A stretch of DNA of 64,000 bases from Amarolinea aalborgensis (GTDB taxonomy: Bacteria; Chloroflexota; Anaerolineae; SSC4; Amarolineaceae): assembly GCF_900491745.1 (NCBI RefSeq), contig NZ_UETR01000016.1, forward strand, positions 1 to 64,000, written 5' to 3'. The notes under the pieces were generated by a model. That model saw nothing but the letters and a program-made list of their open reading frames with translations, was not told where the DNA came from and ran no database searches. Position 1 is the stretch's first letter, and every line of letters starts with the position of its first letter. A program made the position numbers and the translations under genes. This document shows, one piece after another, positions 8,095 to 16,433 of this stretch.

Positions 8095-9216
8095 TCAGCC
8101 GACGAACGCCTTGACCGCAGACGTGACCCGTTCGATCTGGACATCCGTCAATTCCGGGTACATGGGCAGCGAAATGACCTGCTGCGCGCAGGCTTCGCTC
8201 ACCGGCAGACTGCCAGGGCCGTAGCCCAGCTCGCGGTAGGCCGGCTGCAGATGCAGCGGGAGGGGATAATGAATGACCACGCCGATGCCGGCTTGGGTCA
8301 GATGGGCGGCCAGCTCATCGCGCCGCGGTGTGCGCACGACGTAGCAGTGGTAGACATGGCGATTGTACGGTCGTGCGGCGGGCGTCACGATGTCGCTGCC
8401 GGCCAGGAGTTCATTGTAGCGCGCCGCGTGACTGCGCCGCGCTTCGGTCCAGGCTTCCAGGTGCGGCAGCTTAGCGCCCAAAATGGCGGCCTGCAGCGCG
8501 TCCAGGCGGTAGCCCCAGCCCAGCTCGTCGTGCTCATACTTGCTCATGCGGCCGTGGTCGCGTAGTTTGCGCACCCGTTTGATCAGGGTCTCGTCGTTGC
8601 CTGTGACCATGCCGCCGTCGCCATAGCAGCCCAGGTTCTTGCTGGGATAGAAGCTGAAGCAAGCCAGATCGCTCATGCTGCCGGCGCGGCGCCCGCGATA
8701 CTCGGCCGCATGCGCCTGCGCAGCGTCCTCGATCACACGCAGGTTGTGGCGCTTGGCAATATCGAGAATCTCATCCATCTCGGCCGCCTGTCCGTACAGG
8801 TGCACGGGCATGATGGCCTTTGTGCGCGGTGTGATCGCTCGCTCGATTAGTTCGGGGTCCAGGTTATACGTGTCAGGCTGAATATCCACAAAAACCGGCG
8901 TCGCGCCAGCCTGGGAGATGGCCTCGCCGGTGGCAAAAAACGTAAATGGGGTTGTGATGACTTCGTCGCCGCGACCGATGCCGCAGGCCAACAGGGCCAG
9001 GTGCAGGGCGGCGGTGCCGGAGGCGACGCCGACGCTGAAACACGCGTTGCTTACCTGGGTGAAAGCCTGTTCAAACCCGGTCACTTCCGGCCCCATGATG
9101 AAGCTGGTATTGTTGACGACTCGCTCAATCGCGGCATCAATCTCGGGCTTGATCGTGCGATATTGTGCTTTCAGGTCCACCATTGAAATGGCGTCCTGTC
9201 GTGCAGCGGATTCCAT
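8095..9216 (-). CDS. DegT/DnrJ/EryC1/StrS-family sugar aminotransferase
   Basis: The 373-residue PLP enzyme of aminotransferase fold type I contains GVASGTAALHLAL (phosphate-binding), VIEDAAQAHAAEYRGR and the Schiff-base lysine in FYPSKNLGCYGDGGM. Family members aminate keto-sugars on UDP or dTDP carriers. The sequence style is closest to WbpE/WlbC-like UDP-3-keto-GlcNAcA aminotransferases, which would pair well with the Gfo/Idh dehydrogenase at 15376-16425, but that substrate is inferred. Start 9216 has AGAGGGAAG about 10 bases upstream; the internal Met at 9183 (MVDLKAQ) is a less likely alternative. It lies between the ATPase gene and the GT2 gene on the same strand. Confidence 0.88.
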   Translation of the reverse strand: MESAARQDAISMVDLKAQYRTIKPEIDAAIERVVNNTSFIMGPEVTGFEQAFTQVSNACFSVGVASGTAALHLALLACGIGRGDEVITTPFTFFATGEAISQAGATPVFVDIQPDTYNLDPELIERAITPRTKAIMPVHLYGQAAEMDEILDIAKRHNLRVIEDAAQAHAAEYRGRRAGSMSDLACFSFYPSKNLGCYGDGGMVTGNDETLIKRVRKLRDHGRMSKYEHDELGWGYRLDALQAAILGAKLPHLEAWTEARRSHAARYNELLAGSDIVTPAARPYNRHVYHCYVVRTPRRDELAAHLTQAGIGVVIHYPLPLHLQPAYRELGYGPGSLPVSEACAQQVISLPMYPELTDVQIERVTSAVKAFVG

Positions 9217-9266
9217 AAAATCGTTCTTCCCTCTACATGTTTGGTATCGTATGGTTGGTTCAGTCT

Positions 9267-10583
9267 CTAGCGCGCAGGCATATAACTGGTATGTGGGCTG
9301 GCCAGGCCGTCCGCCAGGTGGGCCAACTGGTCTTCCAGGCGTCCGATGTCGCGGCGGGTCAGATTGATGCTGTTGATCAGGCTGAGCGGCACCTGGATGC
9401 CAAACTGGACGCGCTGCAGCTCCAACTCGGCCAGGTTGCTGCGCAGCAGAGTCAGTTGATCCTGCAAGAGCTGCATTTCCTCACGCCGGCCTGCTTGCAG
9501 AATCTGCTGACTGCTGCCGTCGGAGATGGCGCTGCTGATCTGTTGTTCCAGGCGCGCACGGTTCTGCTTTAGCCAGGCATCGAGCAGTTGGTTGCCTACG
9601 GCCAGTTGATTGTGAATGACGCGCAGGTAACCGAGCTTGACCAGGCCGAAGACAAAGCCGGCCGATTCTGGTTCTGACAGTCCCGTGGCTTCACGCACGG
9701 CGGTTTCGCTCAAAAGCCCTGCCTGGCTGACCGCCAACAAGATGCGTCGCTCGCCGGCGCTCAGGTAGCGAAAGTCATGTTGAAAGAACCCGGCCAGCAT
9801 GTCATCCACGATCAAGTCGGCTGGCGTCAACTCACGCAGGCTGTTATCTTCTTGCCACAGCCGTTGGCAAATCATCTGCACGAGATACGGATGATCGCCA
9901 GCCTCCGCCCGAATGGCGTCAATCGTCTGGTCGCTCACCGTGACCGGCGTCGGCGATTGCGACTGGCGAATCAGCATTTCCGCGGCCACGGGATCAAGCC
10001 CGGTCAAGTTGCGGGGCGCAAAGCCGTTCAGGAAGGGCGATGTGTCCCACGCGGCGTCCTGATCATTGAGCTGCAGCAGGATCTTGGTGGAGACCATGAT
10101 CACACGCAGGCCGGCGCCAATCAGGAAGTTCTTGCGCAGCTGCTGCAGCAGTGCGGGATCCATTTTCCCGATGGTGACCAGGGCTTCAGCCTCGTCAATC
10201 AGCAGCAGCAAGACGCGGTTCGCGGCCAGTAATTGACGCCGCATGGCGCGCAGCAATGTGATTTCATCCGCCGCTCTGAGCGCTGCGACATCCACACCGT
10301 GCGGTTCGAAACGATCGGCCGCTTCCTCCAGCGCATAGTAAAGTTCCCGATTCAACTCGGCGCGCGTGCTGATCCCCTGCAGGTCCACGAACAGCGGCAC
10401 ATACTGTGAGTGCGTCAGGGTCAGCGCTTCAATCTGGCGCAGCAGCGATGTCTTGCCCATGCGTCGCGTGCCCACGGCCCACAGCGCGTTGTTCGGGCCA
10501 TCGAGCAGATGAGAAATCAGGCCGCGCCGGCCATAATGGGACGCGCCCTTGACCCAACCACCCACGATATACGGATTGCGCAC
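9267..10583 (-). CDS. Cytosolic STAND/AAA-type ATPase with C-terminal coiled coil
   Basis: The 438-residue protein has no membrane segment. It has a lead-in (RNPYIVGGWVKG), Walker A GTRRMGKTS (~39-46), Walker B LLLLIDEAEAL (~128), an Arg-finger region, a winged-helix-like segment (~265-340) and a glutamine-rich C-terminal coiled coil (~360-425). This resembles the ATPase part of Orc1/Cdc6-like STAND proteins. The same ATPase type ends the large sensor at 12016-15252. I prefer GTG 10583, which has AGAAAGG upstream; TTG codons at 10619 and 10616 are possible but lack a binding site. It is the first gene after the minus promoter at 10688-10715 and may be cotranscribed with the sugar genes. Function unknown. 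Confidence 0.75.
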   Translation of the reverse strand: MRNPYIVGGWVKGASHYGRRGLISHLLDGPNNALWAVGTRRMGKTSLLRQIEALTLTHSQYVPLFVDLQGISTRAELNRELYYALEEAADRFEPHGVDVAALRAADEITLLRAMRRQLLAANRVLLLLIDEAEALVTIGKMDPALLQQLRKNFLIGAGLRVIMVSTKILLQLNDQDAAWDTSPFLNGFAPRNLTGLDPVAAEMLIRQSQSPTPVTVSDQTIDAIRAEAGDHPYLVQMICQRLWQEDNSLRELTPADLIVDDMLAGFFQHDFRYLSAGERRILLAVSQAGLLSETAVREATGLSEPESAGFVFGLVKLGYLRVIHNQLAVGNQLLDAWLKQNRARLEQQISSAISDGSSQQILQAGRREEMQLLQDQLTLLRSNLAELELQRVQFGIQVPLSLINSINLTRRDIGRLEDQLAHLADGLASPHTSYMPAR

Positions 10584-10687
10584 GATGGTGCCTTTCTTCG
10601 ATGCAACCAGGATCAACAATGATGACGACCAGCGGCTTGCTTCATTCGCCGCACGCGCCGGCTGGTCTGAACGACACCGCAGGGCGT

Positions 10688-10715
10688 ATTATAGTCAATA
10701 TTCGACGACAGGCAA
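10688..10715 (-). promoter_or_regulatory. Minus-strand promoter, -35 TTGCCT / -10 TATAAT
   Basis: On the minus strand, TTGCCT (10715-10710) and TATAAT (10693-10688) are separated by 16 bases. It would drive the ATPase-aminotransferase-GT2-GT4 series with a leader of about 100 bases. Confidence 0.6.
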
Positions 10716-10740
10716 CTTTGACGAAAAAGGGGTTTTTGAA

Positions 10741-10769
10741 TTGGCGGCCATCGGGGTTTGTGCTACACT
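10741..10769 (+). promoter_or_regulatory. Plus-strand promoter, -35 TTGGCG / -10 TACACT
   Basis: TTGGCG (10741-10746), a 17-base spacer and TACACT (10764-10769) lie 31 bases before the ATG at 10801. This promoter diverges from the one at 10688-10715. Confidence 0.55.
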
Positions 10770-10800
10770 ACGAGCTGTCATTACGTTGCCAAGGAGACCT

Positions 10801-12003
10801 ATGCCGAAAAAAGAGAACCGTCCTGGCCCGTCCACGCAGGCGGTGCATGCCGGCGGGGCGCGGCCACAGCCGTACCACGCGCTGACCACACCCATTGTGC
10901 AAACCGCCACCTACACGTTTGCCGATACCGCCGATCTGAGCGATTTCATGGAAGAGCGCATGTGGGGCGGCAGCCGGCAGCGCACGGAGTACGGCCGCTA
11001 CGGCAATCCCACGGTCAGCGCGGTGGAAGCCAAACTGGCGGCTCTCGAAGGCGCTGAGGAGGCGCTCCTGTTTGCTTCTGGGATGGCGGCGATGACCACG
11101 GTACTCCTATCGCTTCTCTCCAGCGGCGCGCACCTGGTGATTACCGATGACGCCTACCGGCGGACGCGGCAGTTTTGCCTCAATTTTCTCAAACGCTTCG
11201 CCATCGAGGCGACCGTGGTGCCCATGGGCGATTACGCTGGCGTGGAGGCGGCCATCCGCCCATCCACACGTTTGATCGTCTCAGAATCGCCGACCAACCC
11301 TTACCTGCGGGTTCTCGATCTACCGCGGCTCGCTGAGATCGGTCGGCGGCGGCAGGTCAAGACTGTGATTGATTCCACCTTCGGCACGCCGATCAACCAG
11401 CGGCCTCTCGCGCACGGGATTGACCTGGTCATTCACTCGGCGACGAAATATCTGGGTGGGCACAACGATCTCCTGGCCGGCGTCGTCTGCGGCAGCGGCG
11501 CCTTGATCGCGCACCTGCGTCAGCAGTTGTGGATGTTAGGCCCGGTGTGTGATCCGCAGAATGCCTTCTTGCTCGGACGCGGTCTGAAAACGTTGGCCCT
11601 GCGCGTCAACCGGCAGAATGAAAATGGCCTGCGCATCGCGCGCTTTTTGGAAGGCCATCCCAAAGTCGCGCGCGTTTGGTATCCCGGCCTGCCCTCGCAC
11701 CCTGACCACGCTGTGGCCGCGACGCAGATGGACGGTTTTGGCGGCGTGGTCACTTTTGAGGTGCGCGGCGACCTGGAGACGGCCAGCCGGTTGATTGACG
11801 CGGTGCGCCTGCCGTTGATCGCGCCCAGCCTGGGCGGCGTCGAGACGTTGATCGAACAGCCGGCGTTGATGTCGTACTACGAGTTGTCAACCGAAGAACG
11901 CCTCCAGGTTGGCATCAAAGACAACCTGGTGCGCCTGGCGCTTGGGATCGAAGACGTCGAAGACCTCATGGCCGATCTGGAGCAGGCATTCGACCGCATC
12001 TAA
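10801..12003 (+). CDS. Cys/Met-metabolism PLP enzyme (cystathionine gamma-synthase/lyase family)
   Basis: The 400-residue protein belongs to the trans-sulfuration PLP family: ALTTPIVQTATYTF and YGRYGNPT near the N-terminus, ALLFASGMAAM for phosphate binding, the PLP lysine K216 in HSATKYLGGHND, and LGGVETLIEQPA near the C-terminus. Members make cystathionine or homocysteine from activated homoserine (MetB, MetY) or cleave cystathionine or methionine; the sequence alone does not decide which. The ATG at 10801 follows AAGGAGA. It is a monocistronic plus-strand gene inside a minus-strand block with its own promoter. Confidence 0.88.
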   Translation: MPKKENRPGPSTQAVHAGGARPQPYHALTTPIVQTATYTFADTADLSDFMEERMWGGSRQRTEYGRYGNPTVSAVEAKLAALEGAEEALLFASGMAAMTTVLLSLLSSGAHLVITDDAYRRTRQFCLNFLKRFAIEATVVPMGDYAGVEAAIRPSTRLIVSESPTNPYLRVLDLPRLAEIGRRRQVKTVIDSTFGTPINQRPLAHGIDLVIHSATKYLGGHNDLLAGVVCGSGALIAHLRQQLWMLGPVCDPQNAFLLGRGLKTLALRVNRQNENGLRIARFLEGHPKVARVWYPGLPSHPDHAVAATQMDGFGGVVTFEVRGDLETASRLIDAVRLPLIAPSLGGVETLIEQPALMSYYELSTEERLQVGIKDNLVRLALGIEDVEDLMADLEQAFDRI

Positions 12004-12015
12004 CCGCGCTTTGCC

Positions 12016-15000
12016 CTATGTTTCTGACATGCGCAGGATGGCCTCGTGCGCAGCTTCGACATCGGCGAGCTTGATCGTCGTGCGTTTAGCCTCGAACATG
12101 TGATTGACCGCCTCCAGCCCGTACTGCTGAATCCGATACGGGCGGCCGTTGGCATGCGCAATGACGAACTCCAGGGCATCCTGGTCCCAGCGGTAGATCC
12201 CCTTGACTGGCTCTTGCAGCAGGGCCACGGCATCATCCCGTCCAAACGGCGCCAGTTCGATTTCGTTGAACAGATTGTACCAGGGACTTTCTGGCCGATC
12301 CCAGGCTTTGCTGATGCGCACACCAGCCACCACCGCGCCGAGGTTTTGCGCAAATTGCTCCATGAAGATACCGCGCAACTGCTGCTGAGTCAGTTGATCG
12401 TAATCGTTCATCACATCCACTTCGTCCAACAGCAAGATGAGCCGGATGGTCTTGTCCGTCTGCTCCTGCAGGTGGCCGATGATCAGCCGCAAATCGCGGC
12501 GCATGTCGCGGGCAGAGTAGCTGCTGACCGAAGGCTGAAAAACCAGCCCCAGTTTGTCGCGGTCGGCGGCCGGCAGCGTCTCGAAGACTGCCTCCATCAC
12601 CCGGTGAAAGAATTCAGGCTCGGGTGTGCCTTCCAGGTCAACCAACACGGGGATGAAGACGCAGTCAGGGTCGTTGGACTCGCGCAAACGATTGGCCAAA
12701 TGGAACAGCAGACTGGTTTTGCCAATGCGCCGCTCGCCGTGAATCATCACACTGTTGCGGTGCAAAATAGTCAAGATGCGCTTGAGTTGTTCATTGCGAC
12801 CGAAGAAGAGATCATCCCGCCGGACTGGCTCGCCAGACACGTACGGATTGAATTTGCGCTGCAGCGCCTGACGCGGCCGACGCCGTACGCGCAGCCAGGA
12901 GCCAATGCCCAGGCCGCTGCTGATGAGCACAATGCCCACCATGACCGAGCCGTAGATCACATTGGAGAGTAGGACCGTACCCACGATGGGCAGCGTCACT
13001 TCCACGGGCGGCTGCACAACGGTCAGCTCCGTTTGCGCCACCGGCGAATAGTTCATAGCGTCGTCACGCGTGCGCACCTGGACTGTGTAGGCGCCGACCG
13101 CCAGGCTGCCAAAGCGCATGCGCTGGTTGCGGGTGGTCTGCCAATCGGGCATGCCCGGCAGCAGGCGCACCTGGAACAGGATGCTTTCTGGAGGCGTCTC
13201 GTGATCGCCGCCCGTGAAATCAACCGTTACTTCGTCTCTCGAGGTCAGGCTGATGGGGCTGTGGTTCACAGGCTTGGAATTGACGGCAGACACACGCACC
13301 CACGGCGGACGGGTCTCTGGCTGATAGCGCCTGAGGCCGTCCACCGTGGCTAACCAGTAGATTCCCTGGTGGTCCTGATGCATGGTGGTGACAATACCGC
13401 CGGCCAGTCCATCGTTTTCCTGGTATCTCTGCCAGGTGTTGCCGTCGAAACGGCTGATGCCGCCCTCGGTGCCTACCCACATCGCGCCAGATTGATCCCG
13501 CATCAGGGCGACAATGCCGTTAGAAACCAGCCCCTCAGTAGTGGTCAGCACGCTCCATTCCCCCGCGTCAGGTTCTAGTCGCCCAATGCCGCTTGCCCAG
13601 GTGCCGATCCACAGGTTGCCGTTTCCATCTTCCATGAGCGCACGGACGTCATTCGCGGGCAAGGGAGAGTTCTGCGCCGAAAACGTCTTCCAGCCAGCGC
13701 TGCGCAGGACGCCGGCCCCTTGGTCCGTACCAATCCACAACTGATTCCTGCTGTCCACAAACATGGCTTGTATACGCGCGCTCGGCAGCCCATCAGCCGT
13801 TGCAAACACGCGCCATGCCGCCGGTTCTGCGCCCGACCCGGGGCGCCGCTGCACCAAACCGTTGAACGTGCCAAACCACAGCGTGCCATCCTCTTGTTCG
13901 GCCATCGAGATGATCGTCGCATCGTTCAGCACGGCCGTTTCCGTGATTGCGCGCCATTGATCTTCGTCGCGCACATAAAGGCCATCGCCGTTGGTGCCGA
14001 CCCACAAGCGCCCCTGGTGATCGAAGTGCAGCGATGTCACGAAATCGGCTGGCTTATCAGGATCGTCGCTCACGCTGACCGGCAGCCAGTTACCCCCATT
14101 CCCATCGGTGCGGTCGAGGACGAACAGCCCCGCTGTGTCCGTGCCGGCCCACAGCAGGTCGTCCGCGTCCTCCGCCAGCGCAAACACACGGGCGCCATTG
14201 GTTGTGGCCTCCAGCCCACCGTCGCGCCACTGTCGCCAATCGTAGCGAGTCAGCCCGGCCGTCGTGGCAAACCACAGGTTGCTGTTCACGGGGTCTTCCC
14301 AGATCGCGCGCACTGAGTTGGCAATCAGGCCGCTGTTGCTGGCATTGAAAACCGACCACGCTTGTCCCTCCTCGTTGCCTGGAGAGAAACGGGCCACGCC
14401 CCCAAAATTAGCGCCAAACCAATAGTCGCCCTGCGCATCCTGCCAAATAGACCAGATGTTTGCGTCTGGCAGGCCGTCCGCGGTTCCATATTGCTGCCAG
14501 CTTTCATCCACATCCGACCGGCGCAGAACGCCGCTGTCTTGGGTGGCAAACCAGAGGTCGCCTGCACGATCCTGCAGCATGGCATTGATCCGCGTCAGGG
14601 TCATCCCGTTGCCAGGGGTCACCTGGCTCCAGCGTTGACCATCAAAACGAGCCACGCCAGCCATTGTGCCAGCCCAAATTGCGCCGGTGGTGTCTTGCAG
14701 CAGCGCGGTGACCTGGCCAGGGGGCAAGCCATCCTTGACGGTCATCTGCGCCCACTCATTGGCGCCGTTGGCATGAACAGCTAGAATTGATATTCCCTCG
14801 GCTGTGCCAAACCACATGCTGCCGTCAGACGCAGCCAGCACCGCGCGCACATTGTTGTTGAGGAGTCCGCTCGTCGCGTCGAACGATTGCCACGATTCAC
14901 CTCCGTCTGCGCCGATGGTCAGGTGGCTGACGCCGTTCAGCGTGGCAAACCAAATGGAACGCATGTCCCGACTTTGGGTGATTGCGCGCACCCGGTTAGA

Positions 15001-15252
15001 AATCAGCCCGTTGGCCGTGGTGTAGGTGCGCCAGCTGCCGTTGAAACGGCTCACGCCCGCGTCTGTTGCCAGCCAGATGTCGCCAGCCTGGTCCTGGATC
15101 AACGCGTAACCCTCGTTCGTAGCCAAACCATCGTCCGTGGTGAAGGTGCGCCAGGGTGAATACGACGTCTGCGCGGCGGCTGGGAAGACAGTCGCCGTAC
15201 AAATCGCCGCCAGCGTGATGAAAGCCAGAATGAACGCGCTTGTTCGGTGCAT
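12016..15252 (-). CDS. Membrane sensor: regulator-propeller ectodomain fused to a cytoplasmic STAND/AAA ATPase
   Basis: The 1078-residue protein has a signal peptide (MHRTSAFILAFITLAAIC), then about 14 tandem Reg_prop-type blades (recurring GDIWLAT, NLWIGT, GLPSARI) filling residues ~35-650, a Y_Y_Y-like beta-sandwich (~655-750), a membrane helix (~760-785), a basic juxtamembrane stretch and a NPYVSGEPV-led ATPase with Walker A HGERRIGKTS (~833-842) and Walker B LLLLDEVDVM (~940). Bacteroidetes hybrid sensors use the same ectodomain to sense glycans, but attach it to a histidine kinase; here the kinase is replaced by a STAND ATPase. ATG 15252 has AGGAGG 7 bases upstream, and an 18-codon upstream extension is rejected. 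Ligand and output are unknown; an envelope glycan ligand is inferred from the neighbours. Confidence 0.82.
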   Translation of the reverse strand: MHRTSAFILAFITLAAICTATVFPAAAQTSYSPWRTFTTDDGLATNEGYALIQDQAGDIWLATDAGVSRFNGSWRTYTTANGLISNRVRAITQSRDMRSIWFATLNGVSHLTIGADGGESWQSFDATSGLLNNNVRAVLAASDGSMWFGTAEGISILAVHANGANEWAQMTVKDGLPPGQVTALLQDTTGAIWAGTMAGVARFDGQRWSQVTPGNGMTLTRINAMLQDRAGDLWFATQDSGVLRRSDVDESWQQYGTADGLPDANIWSIWQDAQGDYWFGANFGGVARFSPGNEEGQAWSVFNASNSGLIANSVRAIWEDPVNSNLWFATTAGLTRYDWRQWRDGGLEATTNGARVFALAEDADDLLWAGTDTAGLFVLDRTDGNGGNWLPVSVSDDPDKPADFVTSLHFDHQGRLWVGTNGDGLYVRDEDQWRAITETAVLNDATIISMAEQEDGTLWFGTFNGLVQRRPGSGAEPAAWRVFATADGLPSARIQAMFVDSRNQLWIGTDQGAGVLRSAGWKTFSAQNSPLPANDVRALMEDGNGNLWIGTWASGIGRLEPDAGEWSVLTTTEGLVSNGIVALMRDQSGAMWVGTEGGISRFDGNTWQRYQENDGLAGGIVTTMHQDHQGIYWLATVDGLRRYQPETRPPWVRVSAVNSKPVNHSPISLTSRDEVTVDFTGGDHETPPESILFQVRLLPGMPDWQTTRNQRMRFGSLAVGAYTVQVRTRDDAMNYSPVAQTELTVVQPPVEVTLPIVGTVLLSNVIYGSVMVGIVLISSGLGIGSWLRVRRRPRQALQRKFNPYVSGEPVRRDDLFFGRNEQLKRILTILHRNSVMIHGERRIGKTSLLFHLANRLRESNDPDCVFIPVLVDLEGTPEPEFFHRVMEAVFETLPAADRDKLGLVFQPSVSSYSARDMRRDLRLIIGHLQEQTDKTIRLILLLDEVDVMNDYDQLTQQQLRGIFMEQFAQNLGAVVAGVRISKAWDRPESPWYNLFNEIELAPFGRDDAVALLQEPVKGIYRWDQDALEFVIAHANGRPYRIQQYGLEAVNHMFEAKRTTIKLADVEAAHEAILRMSET

Positions 15253-15375
15253 GAGGATGCCTCCTGACACGGGCCAGTTGGGTCTGCGATGTTGGTCATG
15301 AGACATGACAACGGTCGGATTGAATCGGGGGCATGGGCTGCGACGCCCAGTGAGAAATGATACCCGTCGCCCGGC

Positions 15376-16425
15376 CTAAGGCCCAGCCGGCGCCTGTGTG
15401 TCTGGCGGCGCCACGACCACGTTGACCCCGCCCGCATCCAGAGACTGCTGCGCGGCCGCCAGTACGCTGACCACCTGTAGGCCGTTTACGCCGTCAGTTA
15501 GCGGTGTGCGCCCCTGGCAGATGCAGTCTACGAAGTGCTGACACTCCAACTGCAGCGGCTCGGTCATATCGAGGCGGGGAATCGTTATGTCGCCGGAGTG
15601 CACCTTCACCTGGTACTCCCCATAACCCGCCTCGCTCTTGCGATAGACGCCTTTGTCGTAGATCTTGACCTTGCCTTCAGACGCAACGTCGTCGTATACG
15701 ACCATGCGGCGGCTGCCGACGACGGTCAACTGCCGCGTCTTGCTGGGATCGAGCCAACTGGCATGAATGTGCCCCAGGGCGCCGTTGGCAAAATCGAGCG
15801 TGACGAAGACAACATCTTCTACACTGCCGCCAAGAAAGGCCTTGCCGTGCGCGCTCACCTGCTGCGGCAATCTGCCAACCAGGTGCAGCATGATCGAAAC
15901 ATCATGCGGGGCGATGCTCCACAGCGCATTGATGTCTGCCTGCACGCGGCCCAGGTTGACGCGCGTGCTGTACAGATAGTACAAATCGCCCAGCTCGCCC
16001 TGGTCGAGCAGCATTTTGATGTGGCGCAGGGCCGGGTGATACTCGAACACATGCCCCACCATCAAGATACGTCCAGCCGCACGACCCGCGGCCACCATCT
16101 GCTCGGCGTCGGCCACGGTCATCGCCAGCGGCTTCTCAACGAAGACATGCTTGCCCGCGGCCAAGGCGGCCAGCGCCAGGCCGGCATGTGTGCGCGCCGG
16201 CGTTGCCAACACCACCGCATCAATGTCTGCGCGCCGCAGCAGCGCCGCGCTGTCGGTGGTCATCTCGACGTGGGGGTACTGGCGCTGCATACGCGCCAGC
16301 GCCTGCGGGTCGCTGTCAGCGCACACGACCAGGCGTCCGTTATTGACCTGGCTCAGGTTGCGCGCCAGGTTCGGACCCCAGTAGCCGCAGCCGACCAGGG
16401 CGATGCGCACGGTTGATTCGTTCAT
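15376..16425 (-). CDS. Gfo/Idh/MocA-family sugar-nucleotide oxidoreductase
   Basis: The 349-residue protein has an N-terminal Rossmann fold (ALVGCGYWGPNLARNL), the hallmark EKP (FVEKPLAM, ~96), GHVFEYHPALRHIK and the substrate-side WSIAPHDVSIMLHL. The family oxidises sugars with NAD(P). The GYWGPNLAR start and H-D pair resemble WlbA/WbpB, which oxidise UDP-GlcNAcA at C3 before transamination by a DegT enzyme like the one at 8095-9216. The ATG follows GAGG at 7 bases. The upstream membrane-protein gene ends 8 bases away, so they share an operon. Confidence 0.85.
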   Translation of the reverse strand: MNESTVRIALVGCGYWGPNLARNLSQVNNGRLVVCADSDPQALARMQRQYPHVEMTTDSAALLRRADIDAVVLATPARTHAGLALAALAAGKHVFVEKPLAMTVADAEQMVAAGRAAGRILMVGHVFEYHPALRHIKMLLDQGELGDLYYLYSTRVNLGRVQADINALWSIAPHDVSIMLHLVGRLPQQVSAHGKAFLGGSVEDVVFVTLDFANGALGHIHASWLDPSKTRQLTVVGSRRMVVYDDVASEGKVKIYDKGVYRKSEAGYGEYQVKVHSGDITIPRLDMTEPLQLECQHFVDCICQGRTPLTDGVNGLQVVSVLAAAQQSLDAGGVNVVVAPPDTQAPAGP

Positions 16426-16433
16426 GTGTTACC

